51,832 bases of DNA from Lachnospiraceae bacterium UBA3282 (GTDB lineage Bacteria; Bacillota; Clostridia; Lachnospirales; Lachnospiraceae). A program made the translations under genes and the position numbers. Location: NCBI GenBank assembly GCA_002361735.1, contig DETS01000105.1:1-51832 (forward strand). Direction: 5' to 3'. Positions 18,301 through 26,140 of the stretch are shown piece after piece (within the stretch, counting starts at the first letter, position 1; each line of letters begins with the position of its first letter). A model generated the notes under the pieces. That model was given only the letters and a program-made list of their open reading frames with translations, did no database searches and was not told where the DNA came from.

Positions 18301-21300
18301 GATCATCGGCGATGACAAAGTGCTTGCATCGGGCTCCGTGTTCTCGAAGGTCGGCTTTGCATCGACCAGAAAACCTGCCTACGAGACGAAACTGTCCCTG
18401 AAAGCGATTAAATCCACCATCTACACCGGTCAGACGGCAAACGTGATAAAACCTGTATTCGGCAAGGATACATCTTACAATGAGCTGGAAAGCGTGTGCG
18501 ATGTCACGCCCGGTCTGAGTGATGACGCCGCAAGATTAGAGGTGGAGATAGATCGGGAGACGAACCAGATCAGGGCGACGGCAGGAGAAGGCGTTGCCTT
18601 GGGGAAACATACCATCAGGGTCTTTGCGGTGACGGGACATGATGATATGTACGCCGCGAGAGGCGAGATCAATATTACGGTAGTGCGGGGAATCGAGGAG
18701 ATCAAAGTCAATGTTTCCTCTGAGGAGATTTGTAAGACGGCAAATAAGGCGTCAACCGTAAAGGCTGTGGCAGCTTATAATGATAACTGCACAGATGAAA
18801 AGACACGCGCCCCGAAGACTCCTAAGGTACGTTGGCTTGTCGTTGGCGGCGATACAGAAGATGAGGATGTCGAAAATGCGATAGAAGCGCTGCGCGGACT
18901 GGCGAAGGCAAAGACCTTTAAGGGCGGCATCGTCACCATAGAAAAGGACGGGGTGCGCGAGGAGACGAAAGGTCTGATCAAGATCGCGCAGAACGGCACC
19001 GTGACGGTCGATAAGTATGAGCAGGCGGGAAAGAACTTTAAAATCCTCGCTTTGGCAAACGACTATGCGGACAATAAGACATTTGCGCTCAGTAATAAGA
19101 TTGAAATCACAGATAAACCGGTCGTGCTCGACGAAGTCCGCATTATGAAGGCGGTGGAAAAAGACGGCAGCGGAGAAGCAACCGTGTATAGAGAGATCAA
19201 GGGCACTAATTCGGGCGCGATTGAGGCGAAGGACTTAGACGGCGCGGTCCTGATGGGCTTTTTGACCGGAATGAAAGAAGATACAGACGGGGGATACACC
19301 GCGGAGAGAGTTAACAAATATGCGGTAGAGGACGGACTTTTGACCTATTACTCAAGCAATCCCCGCGCGGTCAGAGTGGATACCTACAGCGGAAAGATCA
19401 CGGTGCTTAAGACCGCGAAAAATGTAAAGCTTTCCGCACGGACGGGCGACGGCGGCAATAAGGGCAAGAATACGGAGAGAAGCGTCACCGTTACGGTCAG
19501 TTACGACAAGACGGGCGATCTCAGCCTGGAAATCGAAAAAGAGGTAAACCGCGGAGAACGTAAAATCAGTTGGAAGGCTAAGGATACCGATTCCCAGGGT
19601 CCCGGATATACAAAGGAGATTCATTTTAATGATTCCACTGCGGCGGTCTTCCGGCTGCAGGTAAAGCAAAAATCAGAGAATGAAGCAAGCGGTTGGGGTG
19701 ATATCACATCTTATACGAACTATAACCTTTCCGTAAGCGGCGGAAAACTCTTTGATTGGAATAAGAAAGAGGGAACGGCATCTGTTCAGGTGAACACGGG
19801 GAAAGCAGTCGTAAAGCTCACGAACAATGAGACGAATCCGAAAATCACCAAGAAAATTGTGCTGATCAACGATGCTTTTGAGAATGCCAAAAAAGTAAAA
19901 GCGCCAAAGGTTTCCTTTACCGGGAAGAACAAGAACGTCATCGGCGCGGAGAGCGGCGCCCGCACCATAGCGATCACCCTGAAGGAGAACGGCAAAAACT
20001 ACGGTCTGGATCTCTATCGGGGCAGAAAGGGAGAAGAGGAGCTCTACGTAAGGGTTGAGTTAGACCGTACGAATCAGACGACCGGTAATCAGGCGGCGCT
20101 GAACGCTTTTGAGGAGAGTCTGCAGAATAAAACACTGGAGTCTATGGTGAACGCGACCGCAAATATGGAACTGCGTTTTGCGGAAAAATCGATACTGAAG
20201 GCCGGGAATTATAAGTTAAAGATCACGCTCGGAACCGTAAATGAAGTGAGAGAGTTTATTCCGCAGGCAATGCCGGCAGTCGTCACCGTATCGGTAAAGA
20301 AGGAGCCGAAGCTCTCCTTCCGTCCGACCACTACCTACAAAATGTCTCCCTTAGACCGCACCGAGATAGAACTGACGGGGAAAAAGGCAAGCAAGGATAT
20401 GATTGTGGAGTATCTTGAGCTTAAGAACGCGGGCAAGAAAAGCCACATGGGGGAGATGAATGACTTTAGAAAGTACTTTGAGTTAGATCCTGAAAACGGC
20501 AGACTCAAACTGACGAAGGAGTGCTTCCGGGAGACAGAAAGCGGCGGCTTTGTGCTGGATATTCCGGAGGAAGATCGGGTCGGTTATGTGGAGTATAAGG
20601 GGTATTATCCGTATACGCAGGATGAAAACAGCTGTTTGTATGGCGCGGCGAAGATCACCATCAAGCCGGTGGACGGAAAGACCGCGGACTATACGGCGAA
20701 ATCTACCAGAGTGGATATTTCAAAGAAAGATGTGGCGCACATAACCATCCTCCGGGGCAAGCAGACGGTTCCTGTTTCCTATGCGGCTGTGGAACCGCCG
20801 AAGAAGGATACCGGAATCGGGACATGGTCGGTTGGCAGATATCAGGATAGCGAGTGGGAAGATACGGCAATCGTTACCGATTCCAATCCGGTTGTAGTAG
20901 GGTATCGTGGCGGCGCCGGAAAAATCAAGACCGCAAAGATTACGCTGCGAGTCATTCCGAGTGACAGCCATTATGTGGAGCAGATAGAGCAGCTGCGTGA
21001 AAATCCTGATAAAGTGAAAGACTTTGTCATAAGTCATGGCGTTCCGGTTAAGGTATCGATTCCGCTGTCTGACTTTAATACGAGGAAGGGCAGGATTGAA
21101 TTTGCCTATAAGAATATAAATTATCAGGATCAAACGAAGAGCCTTTATGATGCACAGACGGGTGAATATTATGTGATTGTTCCCTACAAAGCCGTCTATG
21201 CGGACAAATTGGTACCGAAAAAAATGACTGCGAAGGTAGTGGGCGGGAAGTTCTATGAGAAAGGCGTTGGCGTAAGTATTTGGACAGCAAGCAATATTGA

Positions 21301-23320
21301 CGCCAACAGCGGCCATCTGCGGATTTCCTTAAAGAAGAGTGAAATCGTAAAGAATCCTCCCGATAAGAAGGTGCCAAAATGGTTCTACACCACGCAGGGC
21401 AAGGCACCGACACAGTGGAAAAAGCCGAATACTTTCCCCGTAAAGATCGAAGTGGGCTATGGCAGCGTGAAGGATGAGTTTACCTTTAACCTGACCATGC
21501 CGAACTATCCGGGCTATATCACGCAGGCGTCAGGGGAAAACGAAGTGAACACTGATTTTGATCAGGCTGTTGAAAAACTTCGGAAGAATGCGGACGCCAT
21601 CGGCGCGGCCGCGGCGAGACGCGTGGAGAAATTCGATTACCCGAACATTCAGAATCAGGCCGGAAAGTGGAGTGACAGCCGGCTGCGGGATGCGATTGAG
21701 AACGCTGTTAAAAAAGAGCTTAAATATGTACTGAAAAACGGCGGTTACAGCGATGGTTACGGAAAAGTGAGCGGCATGAGCTATGACTGCGGCATCGATT
21801 TTGACGCGCTGAAGATGGAAGTGGGAGACGGCGAACACGACTATCGGGCACCGATCGGTATCGGGTCGGGCGGCGTCAATCTGGAAGTAACGTTTAAGAA
21901 TAATTGGGATCCCGAAAAAGGCAATCCCGATTACGTCAGAGAGCAAAAGGTAAACTTCACCGTCAGACTCAAACCGCTGCAGGCTGTGTCTGTGACGGAA
22001 ATGGAGAAATATGTAAAAGCTTTCCTGGGCGACTATAATAAAGAAGAAAAGATATGGGATGTGAACGCGGAAGCGGTAAGAGAGGGTCTATACACTTACT
22101 TAAGAGACGTAAAGAAACTCGACCGTAATGATATCAGCAATTACCGCTTTGTGATCACCGTTGCGGATCCGAAAGCGGAGGAGAACGGCGATGCGGCAAA
22201 GGCGGCGGAAGCGGCGTCCAAGAAAGAAAAAGTCGTAACGATCGTGATTGAAAACGTGACCGCGAAGGGAGCGGACGAGACAAGGACGGTAGGTGGAAAT
22301 GTCCCCGTTGGTGAAAAGCCGACCGTAGAGGAGACGATAAAGAATGTCAAAGCGGCGCTGGGAATCGATCCGAAGGATGACGATAAAGTTAAGAAACTTG
22401 CCGCATCAAACGTAAAACCGGGCGTGGAGAAAGCGATTTTGGCGGCAGCCGAAGGCGCGATCGACCGGAAGCTCTATGAGATCGACTTTGCGAAAAAGGC
22501 AAACGGGGAGAACGATATTGACTTTGCCCCCTTAGCAAAAGAGAAAGATGAGACAATAACTCCCGGAAGTCTTTCCTTTACACTGGTACTGACGCAGGAC
22601 GGCAAAGAGATTACGGATGATGTGTCCCGTGGAAGGATTTCTCTCGCATCTACAGAGATTAGCGGAAAGAAACTGCTTGATCTGGATGAGGCGGAGAGAG
22701 CAGTTGAAACGTGGAAGGAAGATAATACGCTGAAGCCGGGTGAAAACGCTAAGAGCAGCCAAAAAGTATTGAAGGGTGACACAAACGCGGAGAGAATTCT
22801 TAGCGCTATTCGCAAGGATATCGTTCCGGAAGACAGCGGTGTTGCGGTTGCGTTTTATACGAAACGGAGTGCTTCGGGTGATTTGGTTTCCGACCTCAAG
22901 GTAAAGAAGGCAACAGTGCGTGAGGATGGCTCTGTCAGAGGTGTTTTGAAGCTGTCGGCGATGGATGAGGAAGGCAAGGAAGAGGTCAGAACGGTGGTGA
23001 TCGATGTCATCATTCCGATGCTCTCCCAGGATGTGGACGACGCATGCAAAGTCATAGAGACGGCATTTCAGGAGGACGCGGTCATCATACCCGCAGGTAC
23101 GCCGAACGGAGATGCCGCGGTGACAGAGACGATCCTTGATACGGCAAGATCCCTGAAGGGATTGAAGGAGGATACCTTTGATGTCGAGGTCGCGGACGAC
23201 GGAGAACTTACCATTGACGGAGAGAATGCGACGATCACGCTCTATGTCTGGAAGATAAAGAGCGGTTACGGAAGCGGAAAACCCGTAGAGGTTACGCTGA
23301 GCGTAGAGCAGTCAAAGTAG
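12380..23320 (+). CDS. Giant secreted surface protein (adhesin-like), main body
   Basis: An uninterrupted frame of over 3,640 codons. It is open from 12302, but this copy is out of frame with the signal peptide; the GTG at 12380 is only the first start-like codon and has no good binding site. Residues below count from 12380. About 280-1,200 holds repeating beta-rich modules of roughly 100-125 residues. Each begins with a T-hydrophobic-T strand and V+YA-type pattern (TLTIKGGEQIKEVRYAV, YTVTVEKDASVKNVAVTY) and ends with Y-x-ITNITAETTITVEA-type strands. The middle (about 1,500-2,900) has further beta domains with bacterial Ig-like character (IKIAQNGTVTVDKYEQAGKN). From about 3,057 come about five units, each a helix then beta strands (FDQAVEKLRKNADA, MEKYVKAFLGDY, VEETIKNVKAALG, LDEAERAVETWKED, VDDACKVIETAFQED). 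It ends EVTLSVEQSK with no LPXTG, SLH, LysM or membrane anchor. Probably a cell-surface or released adhesin; ligand unknown. Confidence 0.8.
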   Translation: MDVEAEEDASSDTEAPTPNDETVALNGKHHVTIKKFLDKDHKQSESSAPFKSVSYTITKSADETQKVSGGEIPYNRTEVDLASDETLTILVDVEEGYDASAYKYWKEQGRNLYVKDENSNENGEKTDKFYKYVINVSDIGNNTDIKLVAKKLVSFKIALDEATKEHIESVHSYGSYGYNNEFGSKFDTIFTDGNESVKSWVDASGAWTQTKDSLEKIHKYSDDANNLDYGYFFYAIPEDGYEIAVSPENPGNIISERKDGKYYFQIRVMDTDKNNYIITAKEKSPCTLTIPDSSALTEAGIEKVQWTDTLDEANVTAAKWNDFSASKASSAKSKIYLKVTPAAGYDMPKIYPTYGGKEDAAPVTVTGTAPDQYYALDLKDNLSLRFEPVLSEYTITITKDPNVKTVYYTKDNGKKVKVEFDPNGTIEKVTCKNTVLLEMEMEGASRVTLTETPDGEAASEPKEPEYNTYSKRYEYELKDIKANVAVALTSEALSSVTMPDAKDLANVSEIKYATRKMGAGTALRWIPAVVGEIISYPSVNDFYLQIIPKKGYQCSLGYVSGEGEGATTIPIEKESGTNYYKLSAAANGNKLTIAYEALTDTKELTINLNVDKSIKNALRDLAYSTTDASDEDSWVTLGTAKEEQTIQNLAKDSVVYFRANVKPGYDCVIAKTTPSETITPVNGVYAITMSDDAAITVTVTETAQTVKYSKNLGTEADGTAITEANVFEGGSIKLTRRDKDGKTEELEDSAIAADGTITPAPGKEITCNDTLTLSFTPKAGYKVTVTKKVTEKKEEHIYYAGDKCDYQITNITAETTITVEAEKLQTLTIKGGEQIKEVRYAVTSASLAEAPAEEVMIKELPSGLEWQTAETIGNIRIVNIGKDEKVYLLALPEEHYTAAGSYQEGDPAKEKPLPVKFYEETGKTYTYFEKIDPAIGEVTLKAEPKKYTVTVEKDASVKNVAVTYTDDKDTPITPDTPGIAGKDSFSLTNTDTLKMSFSLAESYQPLVTVAGKEQTGSSEQDTGVLGNLQYTYEIKNFTADTQIKIEAKRASYKINSFLLPRALDGLGQEAVAGVTVKRGNVAVLNGKDFSISAGSDLVFTVEGVDEKHRPEVSYRTKVAVSPAAPAPDAYKAEFRRKETVDGKDAYTYRITAKMIEEIKDDVTIVVEVRKKDEQATVKADTGITHVKAVLGEKDGKYTVDLTSDSAELAEDAAYSFKVTADTYFKVKTVTVKNAAGADNDSLKVSGTGQNAVYSFTVGAGENIIHVTTEEDPEQMNRLKLNLVGDAESVTFALATEGADDDLEIRKNGMPVAFSADGSLATLNKVVVVTITPKDKDRYELALDQDRKPKVSVSGPDGAKVTATFNEETGAAECRVTLVSKKTVTLRVETKVKALENAKKVSFVQDEKVSHVTSLRVDSQENSDGESLVVREKGTESTYTMKPGVEKLRFTLNTTVPYAPAVTYFGRTLKHEGKPVWNEDGTRTWQYAIVAGELSDNDAEIKIEETEEKRKLTLEYDPNRMDVTVKDGTKQIYPTTEPPAGGEISALPEGTTLTVLVEAKEGFGITNIETKKDGAQEPFTDALQGVESYRFRLDLLENTTVTIDAGEIVHSVKVEDVNGIEMKKNVVGEYDLSCGEKYRISASVGKSGTVTFTEAKLFRDQEELEGPSDDMKDESALWRCSIKNTAKGETRPLFIFSDRLKKGKYTLALTRKGAEEEPLICYLNLYQPIEDKKVKIGNGGDIVQAADTTQSYPVTVNKGASADNILVAVREKDPNESTGKDIDWKEESAAKVITKQPEIRDGRLEITTGRVVNESYWLLFYTKKPNAELANGKVDEEDRIYLKKKDKFFTVKVTAGHLFQENVKPTVKLESASDIDLTLTLGAKNIAVPNETRVFYEVILTAEPPVAGVQRTVVKYVEKVGDSQTVTIPVADEGIEKGDGKVCKFGVSARLIHANLTKEEKLEDHLTGRTENNAGIIGDDKVLASGSVFSKVGFASTRKPAYETKLSLKAIKSTIYTGQTANVIKPVFGKDTSYNELESVCDVTPGLSDDAARLEVEIDRETNQIRATAGEGVALGKHTIRVFAVTGHDDMYAARGEINITVVRGIEEIKVNVSSEEICKTANKASTVKAVAAYNDNCTDEKTRAPKTPKVRWLVVGGDTEDEDVENAIEALRGLAKAKTFKGGIVTIEKDGVREETKGLIKIAQNGTVTVDKYEQAGKNFKILALANDYADNKTFALSNKIEITDKPVVLDEVRIMKAVEKDGSGEATVYREIKGTNSGAIEAKDLDGAVLMGFLTGMKEDTDGGYTAERVNKYAVEDGLLTYYSSNPRAVRVDTYSGKITVLKTAKNVKLSARTGDGGNKGKNTERSVTVTVSYDKTGDLSLEIEKEVNRGERKISWKAKDTDSQGPGYTKEIHFNDSTAAVFRLQVKQKSENEASGWGDITSYTNYNLSVSGGKLFDWNKKEGTASVQVNTGKAVVKLTNNETNPKITKKIVLINDAFENAKKVKAPKVSFTGKNKNVIGAESGARTIAITLKENGKNYGLDLYRGRKGEEELYVRVELDRTNQTTGNQAALNAFEESLQNKTLESMVNATANMELRFAEKSILKAGNYKLKITLGTVNEVREFIPQAMPAVVTVSVKKEPKLSFRPTTTYKMSPLDRTEIELTGKKASKDMIVEYLELKNAGKKSHMGEMNDFRKYFELDPENGRLKLTKECFRETESGGFVLDIPEEDRVGYVEYKGYYPYTQDENSCLYGAAKITIKPVDGKTADYTAKSTRVDISKKDVAHITILRGKQTVPVSYAAVEPPKKDTGIGTWSVGRYQDSEWEDTAIVTDSNPVVVGYRGGAGKIKTAKITLRVIPSDSHYVEQIEQLRENPDKVKDFVISHGVPVKVSIPLSDFNTRKGRIEFAYKNINYQDQTKSLYDAQTGEYYVIVPYKAVYADKLVPKKMTAKVVGGKFYEKGVGVSIWTASNIDANSGHLRISLKKSEIVKNPPDKKVPKWFYTTQGKAPTQWKKPNTFPVKIEVGYGSVKDEFTFNLTMPNYPGYITQASGENEVNTDFDQAVEKLRKNADAIGAAAARRVEKFDYPNIQNQAGKWSDSRLRDAIENAVKKELKYVLKNGGYSDGYGKVSGMSYDCGIDFDALKMEVGDGEHDYRAPIGIGSGGVNLEVTFKNNWDPEKGNPDYVREQKVNFTVRLKPLQAVSVTEMEKYVKAFLGDYNKEEKIWDVNAEAVREGLYTYLRDVKKLDRNDISNYRFVITVADPKAEENGDAAKAAEAASKKEKVVTIVIENVTAKGADETRTVGGNVPVGEKPTVEETIKNVKAALGIDPKDDDKVKKLAASNVKPGVEKAILAAAEGAIDRKLYEIDFAKKANGENDIDFAPLAKEKDETITPGSLSFTLVLTQDGKEITDDVSRGRISLASTEISGKKLLDLDEAERAVETWKEDNTLKPGENAKSSQKVLKGDTNAERILSAIRKDIVPEDSGVAVAFYTKRSASGDLVSDLKVKKATVREDGSVRGVLKLSAMDEEGKEEVRTVVIDVIIPMLSQDVDDACKVIETAFQEDAVIIPAGTPNGDAAVTETILDTARSLKGLKEDTFDVEVADDGELTIDGENATITLYVWKIKSGYGSGKPVEVTLSVEQSK

Positions 23321-23350
23321 AGAGCATAAAGAAGTATGCAGTATTGATGC

Positions 23351-23385
23351 ACGGCGGGGGCGAAAATTGCTCCCGCCGTTGTTGT
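23351..23385 (+). terminator. Terminator after the giant gene
   Basis: ACGGCGGG (23351-23358) pairs with CCCGCCGT (23372-23379), with an extra inner GC pair. It is followed by TGTTGT, a weak T tail. It ends the giant transcript before the ftsK promoter. Confidence 0.65.
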
Positions 23386-23446
23386 ATCGCCGGCGGGAAA
23401 CTGCATGATATGGTAGGTGAGAAGTGTGAAGCCACAAAATGAGGGG

Positions 23447-23475
23447 GTGACAACCCCATAGGATGGTGCTATACT
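23447..23475 (+). promoter_or_regulatory. Promoter for ftsK/spoIIIE
   Basis: GTGACA (23447-23452), 17-base spacer, TATACT (23470-23475), about 40 bases before the start. The -35 box sits in a small inverted repeat, GGGGT-GACA-ACCCC (23444-23457), which may be an operator. Confidence 0.65.
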
Positions 23476-23512
23476 GGAATAGATAATCTTTGGATAATGG
23501 CAGGAGGCAGTC

Positions 23513-26140
23513 ATGGCGGGTCAGGGTACAAGGGGTTCGTCAACGAAAAAAAAGAATACGAATACGAGCCGGAGCAGGACGGCAGCCGGACGTACAAATA
23601 CCAGACAGCGGCAGCCTGATCCGCCTATGGATATGGCGATCCGCAATGAGATCATGCTCTTTGTGCTGGCGGCGGTCGCCCTCGTTTTATTTCTCTGTAA
23701 TTTCGGCGTGATCGGGGCAGTGGGAGATGTCATCAGCGGCGTGATGTTTGGGTTGTTTGGGCTGCTGGCGTATGTAGCGCCTCTCCTGATTTTTTTGATG
23801 ATCGCTTTCGGCGTTTCCAATGTGGGAAACAACATTGCGACCAGAAAGCTGATTGCGGGAGCCGTGTTTCTGCTCCTGCTGGGCATTATTTTTGAGTTTT
23901 TCAGCACAAATCCCGCGCAGGCGGAAAGCTATCAGATTACGGAGATTTACAGCCGCTGCAGTGAGAAAAAGCAGGGCGGCGGTGTGCTCGCGGGGTCCCT
24001 GGCTTACCTTTCCTGCAAATTCCTCGATACGGTGGGAACGGTACTCCTCGTTTTGGTGCTGGGCATCGTCTGTCTGGTCATTGTCACGGAAAAGTCTCTG
24101 ATCGGCGGTGTGGCGGCAGGCGGAAAGAGAGTTTTCGAGCGTTCCAGAGAGGACGCCGCCTGGCGCAGGGAGCGGCGCAGAGAACAGGCGCAAAGAAGGG
24201 AAGAAATTGAGCGGGAACGCAGGGCGAGGGAAGAAGAGCTCGAAAACGAAAAGCTTCTGCGCATGGATAAAAAGGTTTCCGGCGTCATGCTGGACACCGC
24301 GCTCGGACGCGAGGAAGAAAGGGCGAGAGAAGAAAAGATCAGGGACGATATCCATGAGATCACTCTGCTTGATGAAGATGAGGAGGAGAGGGAGGAGACC
24401 GTGTCTGACAGTGCGTACAGACGGCCTTCCCACCACTACATAGAACAGGAAGCCGAAGAAACGGATGAGATGGATGAGGTTTCCGTGGAAGACGAGACAG
24501 CCGGTAAGGCGGAGCGTCCCATGGATTCCTGGCAGCCCATGACGGGCAATCAGATGACACCGTCTTCCGGCAGACCGCGCGCTGTCGCGGCAAAAAAGCC
24601 GCAGGCGGAGACGAAAAGCGGTACCGCTGTGCGTTCACGCGGCGGAAGGGACACCTACCGCTATCCTTCGACGGATCTTTTGGATGCCAGACGGGGTAAA
24701 AAGGGAAAGGATTCCGACAGGGAACTGGCAGAAACGGCGCACCGCCTGGAACAGATCCTTTCCGATTTCGGTGTGAAGGTGACTGTCACCCGGTACAGCA
24801 GAGGACCCTCTGTGACGCGCTATGAGCTGCAGCCGGAGCAGGGGGTGAAGGTCAGCAAGATTGTCGGCCTTACCGATGATATCAAGCTGAATCTGGCTGC
24901 TACGGATATCCGTATCGAGGCGCCCATTCCGGGTAAGGCGGCCGTCGGCATCGAGGTGCCGAATAAAGAGAATACGGCGGTGCCGTTCCGTGATCTCGTG
25001 GAGTCCTCGGAATTTAAGCAGTTTCAGGCGAATCTGGTCTTTGCCGTTGGTAAGGATATCGGCGGAAAGATCGTGCTGGCGGATATCGCAAAGATGCCGC
25101 ATCTTTTGATCGCGGGCGCGACGGGATCGGGCAAGTCTGTCTGTATCAATACGATCATTATGGGTATTTTGTTCAAGGCGCATCCGGATGATGTCAAGAT
25201 CATCATGATCGATCCCAAGGTCGTGGAGCTCAGTGTTTATAATGGCATTCCCCATCTGCTCCTGCCTGTGGTGACAGACCCGAAAAAGGCCGCGGCAGCC
25301 CTGCATTGGGGCGTTGCCGAGATGACGGAGCGCTATAAAAAATTCGCGGACTTCAATGTACGTGATTTGAAGGGATACAATAAAAAGGTGGAGGACATGA
25401 AGGCATCGGGAGACCCTGATGCGCCGGATAAACTTCCGCAGATTCTTATTATCGTTGATGAGCTGGCGGATCTGATGATGGTATCGCCGGGAGAGGTCGA
25501 GGAATCGATCTGCCGCCTGGCGCAGCTGGCGAGGGCCTGTGGTATCCACCTGATCATCGCCACGCAGCGGCCTTCCGTAGATGTAATCACGGGATTGATC
25601 AAGGCAAATATGCCAAGTCGTGTGGCTTTTGCGGTTTCCAGCGGTGTGGATTCCCGCACCATCTTGGATATGGTGGGCGCGGAGAAGCTTTTGGGAAAGG
25701 GCGACATGCTCTTTTATCCGCAGGGTTATCCCAAGCCTTCTCGCATCCAGGGACCTTTTGTTTCCGATGATGAAGTTTCCAGGGTGGTCGATTTTTTGAA
25801 GGAATATGTGCCTGAGAGTGCCGGAAGAGATGAGGTGGAGGAAAAGATCAACAGCATTGCCGTGGAGACGGGACCCGTGGGCGGCGCTTCTGCCGGAGAA
25901 GCCGGTGACGGATACGACGAGTATTTTGTGGAGGCAGGGCGTTTTATCATCGAAAAGGACAAGGCTTCCATCGGTATGCTGCAGCGGATGTTTAAGATTG
26001 GTTTTAACCGGGCAGCTCGTATCATGGACCAGCTTGCCGAAGCCGGGGTCGTCGGCGAAGAGGAGGGCACGAAGCCCAGAAAGATCCTGATGAGCGCAGC
26101 GGAATTTGAGCAGATGTTTGGAGGGAATTATGAAGACTGA
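23513..26140 (+). CDS. ftsK: FtsK/SpoIIIE DNA translocase
   Basis: Membrane-anchored ATPase that pumps chromosomal DNA at the division or sporulation septum. The 875-residue protein has a Ser/Thr/Arg-rich basic start, four membrane helices between about 45 and 195, a long Arg/Glu-rich linker (about 200-400), the alpha/beta motor with Walker A GATGSGKS (535-542), IIIVDELADLMM as Walker B, IIATQRPSVDVITG, and a C-terminal winged-helix gamma domain (IGMLQRMFKIGFNRAARIMDQL) that reads orienting DNA motifs. A GGAGG-type site precedes the ATG at 23513. B. subtilis SpoIIIE is 787 residues; the extra length here is in the linker. The last 11 bases overlap fhs, so the two are probably co-translated. 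The sequence does not separate a vegetative FtsK from a sporulation SpoIIIE role. Confidence 0.95.
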   Translation: MAGQGTRGSSTKKKNTNTSRSRTAAGRTNTRQRQPDPPMDMAIRNEIMLFVLAAVALVLFLCNFGVIGAVGDVISGVMFGLFGLLAYVAPLLIFLMIAFGVSNVGNNIATRKLIAGAVFLLLLGIIFEFFSTNPAQAESYQITEIYSRCSEKKQGGGVLAGSLAYLSCKFLDTVGTVLLVLVLGIVCLVIVTEKSLIGGVAAGGKRVFERSREDAAWRRERRREQAQRREEIERERRAREEELENEKLLRMDKKVSGVMLDTALGREEERAREEKIRDDIHEITLLDEDEEEREETVSDSAYRRPSHHYIEQEAEETDEMDEVSVEDETAGKAERPMDSWQPMTGNQMTPSSGRPRAVAAKKPQAETKSGTAVRSRGGRDTYRYPSTDLLDARRGKKGKDSDRELAETAHRLEQILSDFGVKVTVTRYSRGPSVTRYELQPEQGVKVSKIVGLTDDIKLNLAATDIRIEAPIPGKAAVGIEVPNKENTAVPFRDLVESSEFKQFQANLVFAVGKDIGGKIVLADIAKMPHLLIAGATGSGKSVCINTIIMGILFKAHPDDVKIIMIDPKVVELSVYNGIPHLLLPVVTDPKKAAAALHWGVAEMTERYKKFADFNVRDLKGYNKKVEDMKASGDPDAPDKLPQILIIVDELADLMMVSPGEVEESICRLAQLARACGIHLIIATQRPSVDVITGLIKANMPSRVAFAVSSGVDSRTILDMVGAEKLLGKGDMLFYPQGYPKPSRIQGPFVSDDEVSRVVDFLKEYVPESAGRDEVEEKINSIAVETGPVGGASAGEAGDGYDEYFVEAGRFIIEKDKASIGMLQRMFKIGFNRAARIMDQLAEAGVVGEEEGTKPRKILMSAAEFEQMFGGNYED

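Noticed and set aside
19352..21946. Antisense frames of 100-200 codons within the giant gene
   Set aside because: Composition is basic or Ser/Val-rich by-product of the sense codons. No start signals or families.
23200..23320. LPXTG or SLH anchor at the end of the giant protein
   Set aside because: The last 120 residues are ordinary beta-type sequence ending EVTLSVEQSK, with no sorting motif, hydrophobic helix or basic tail.
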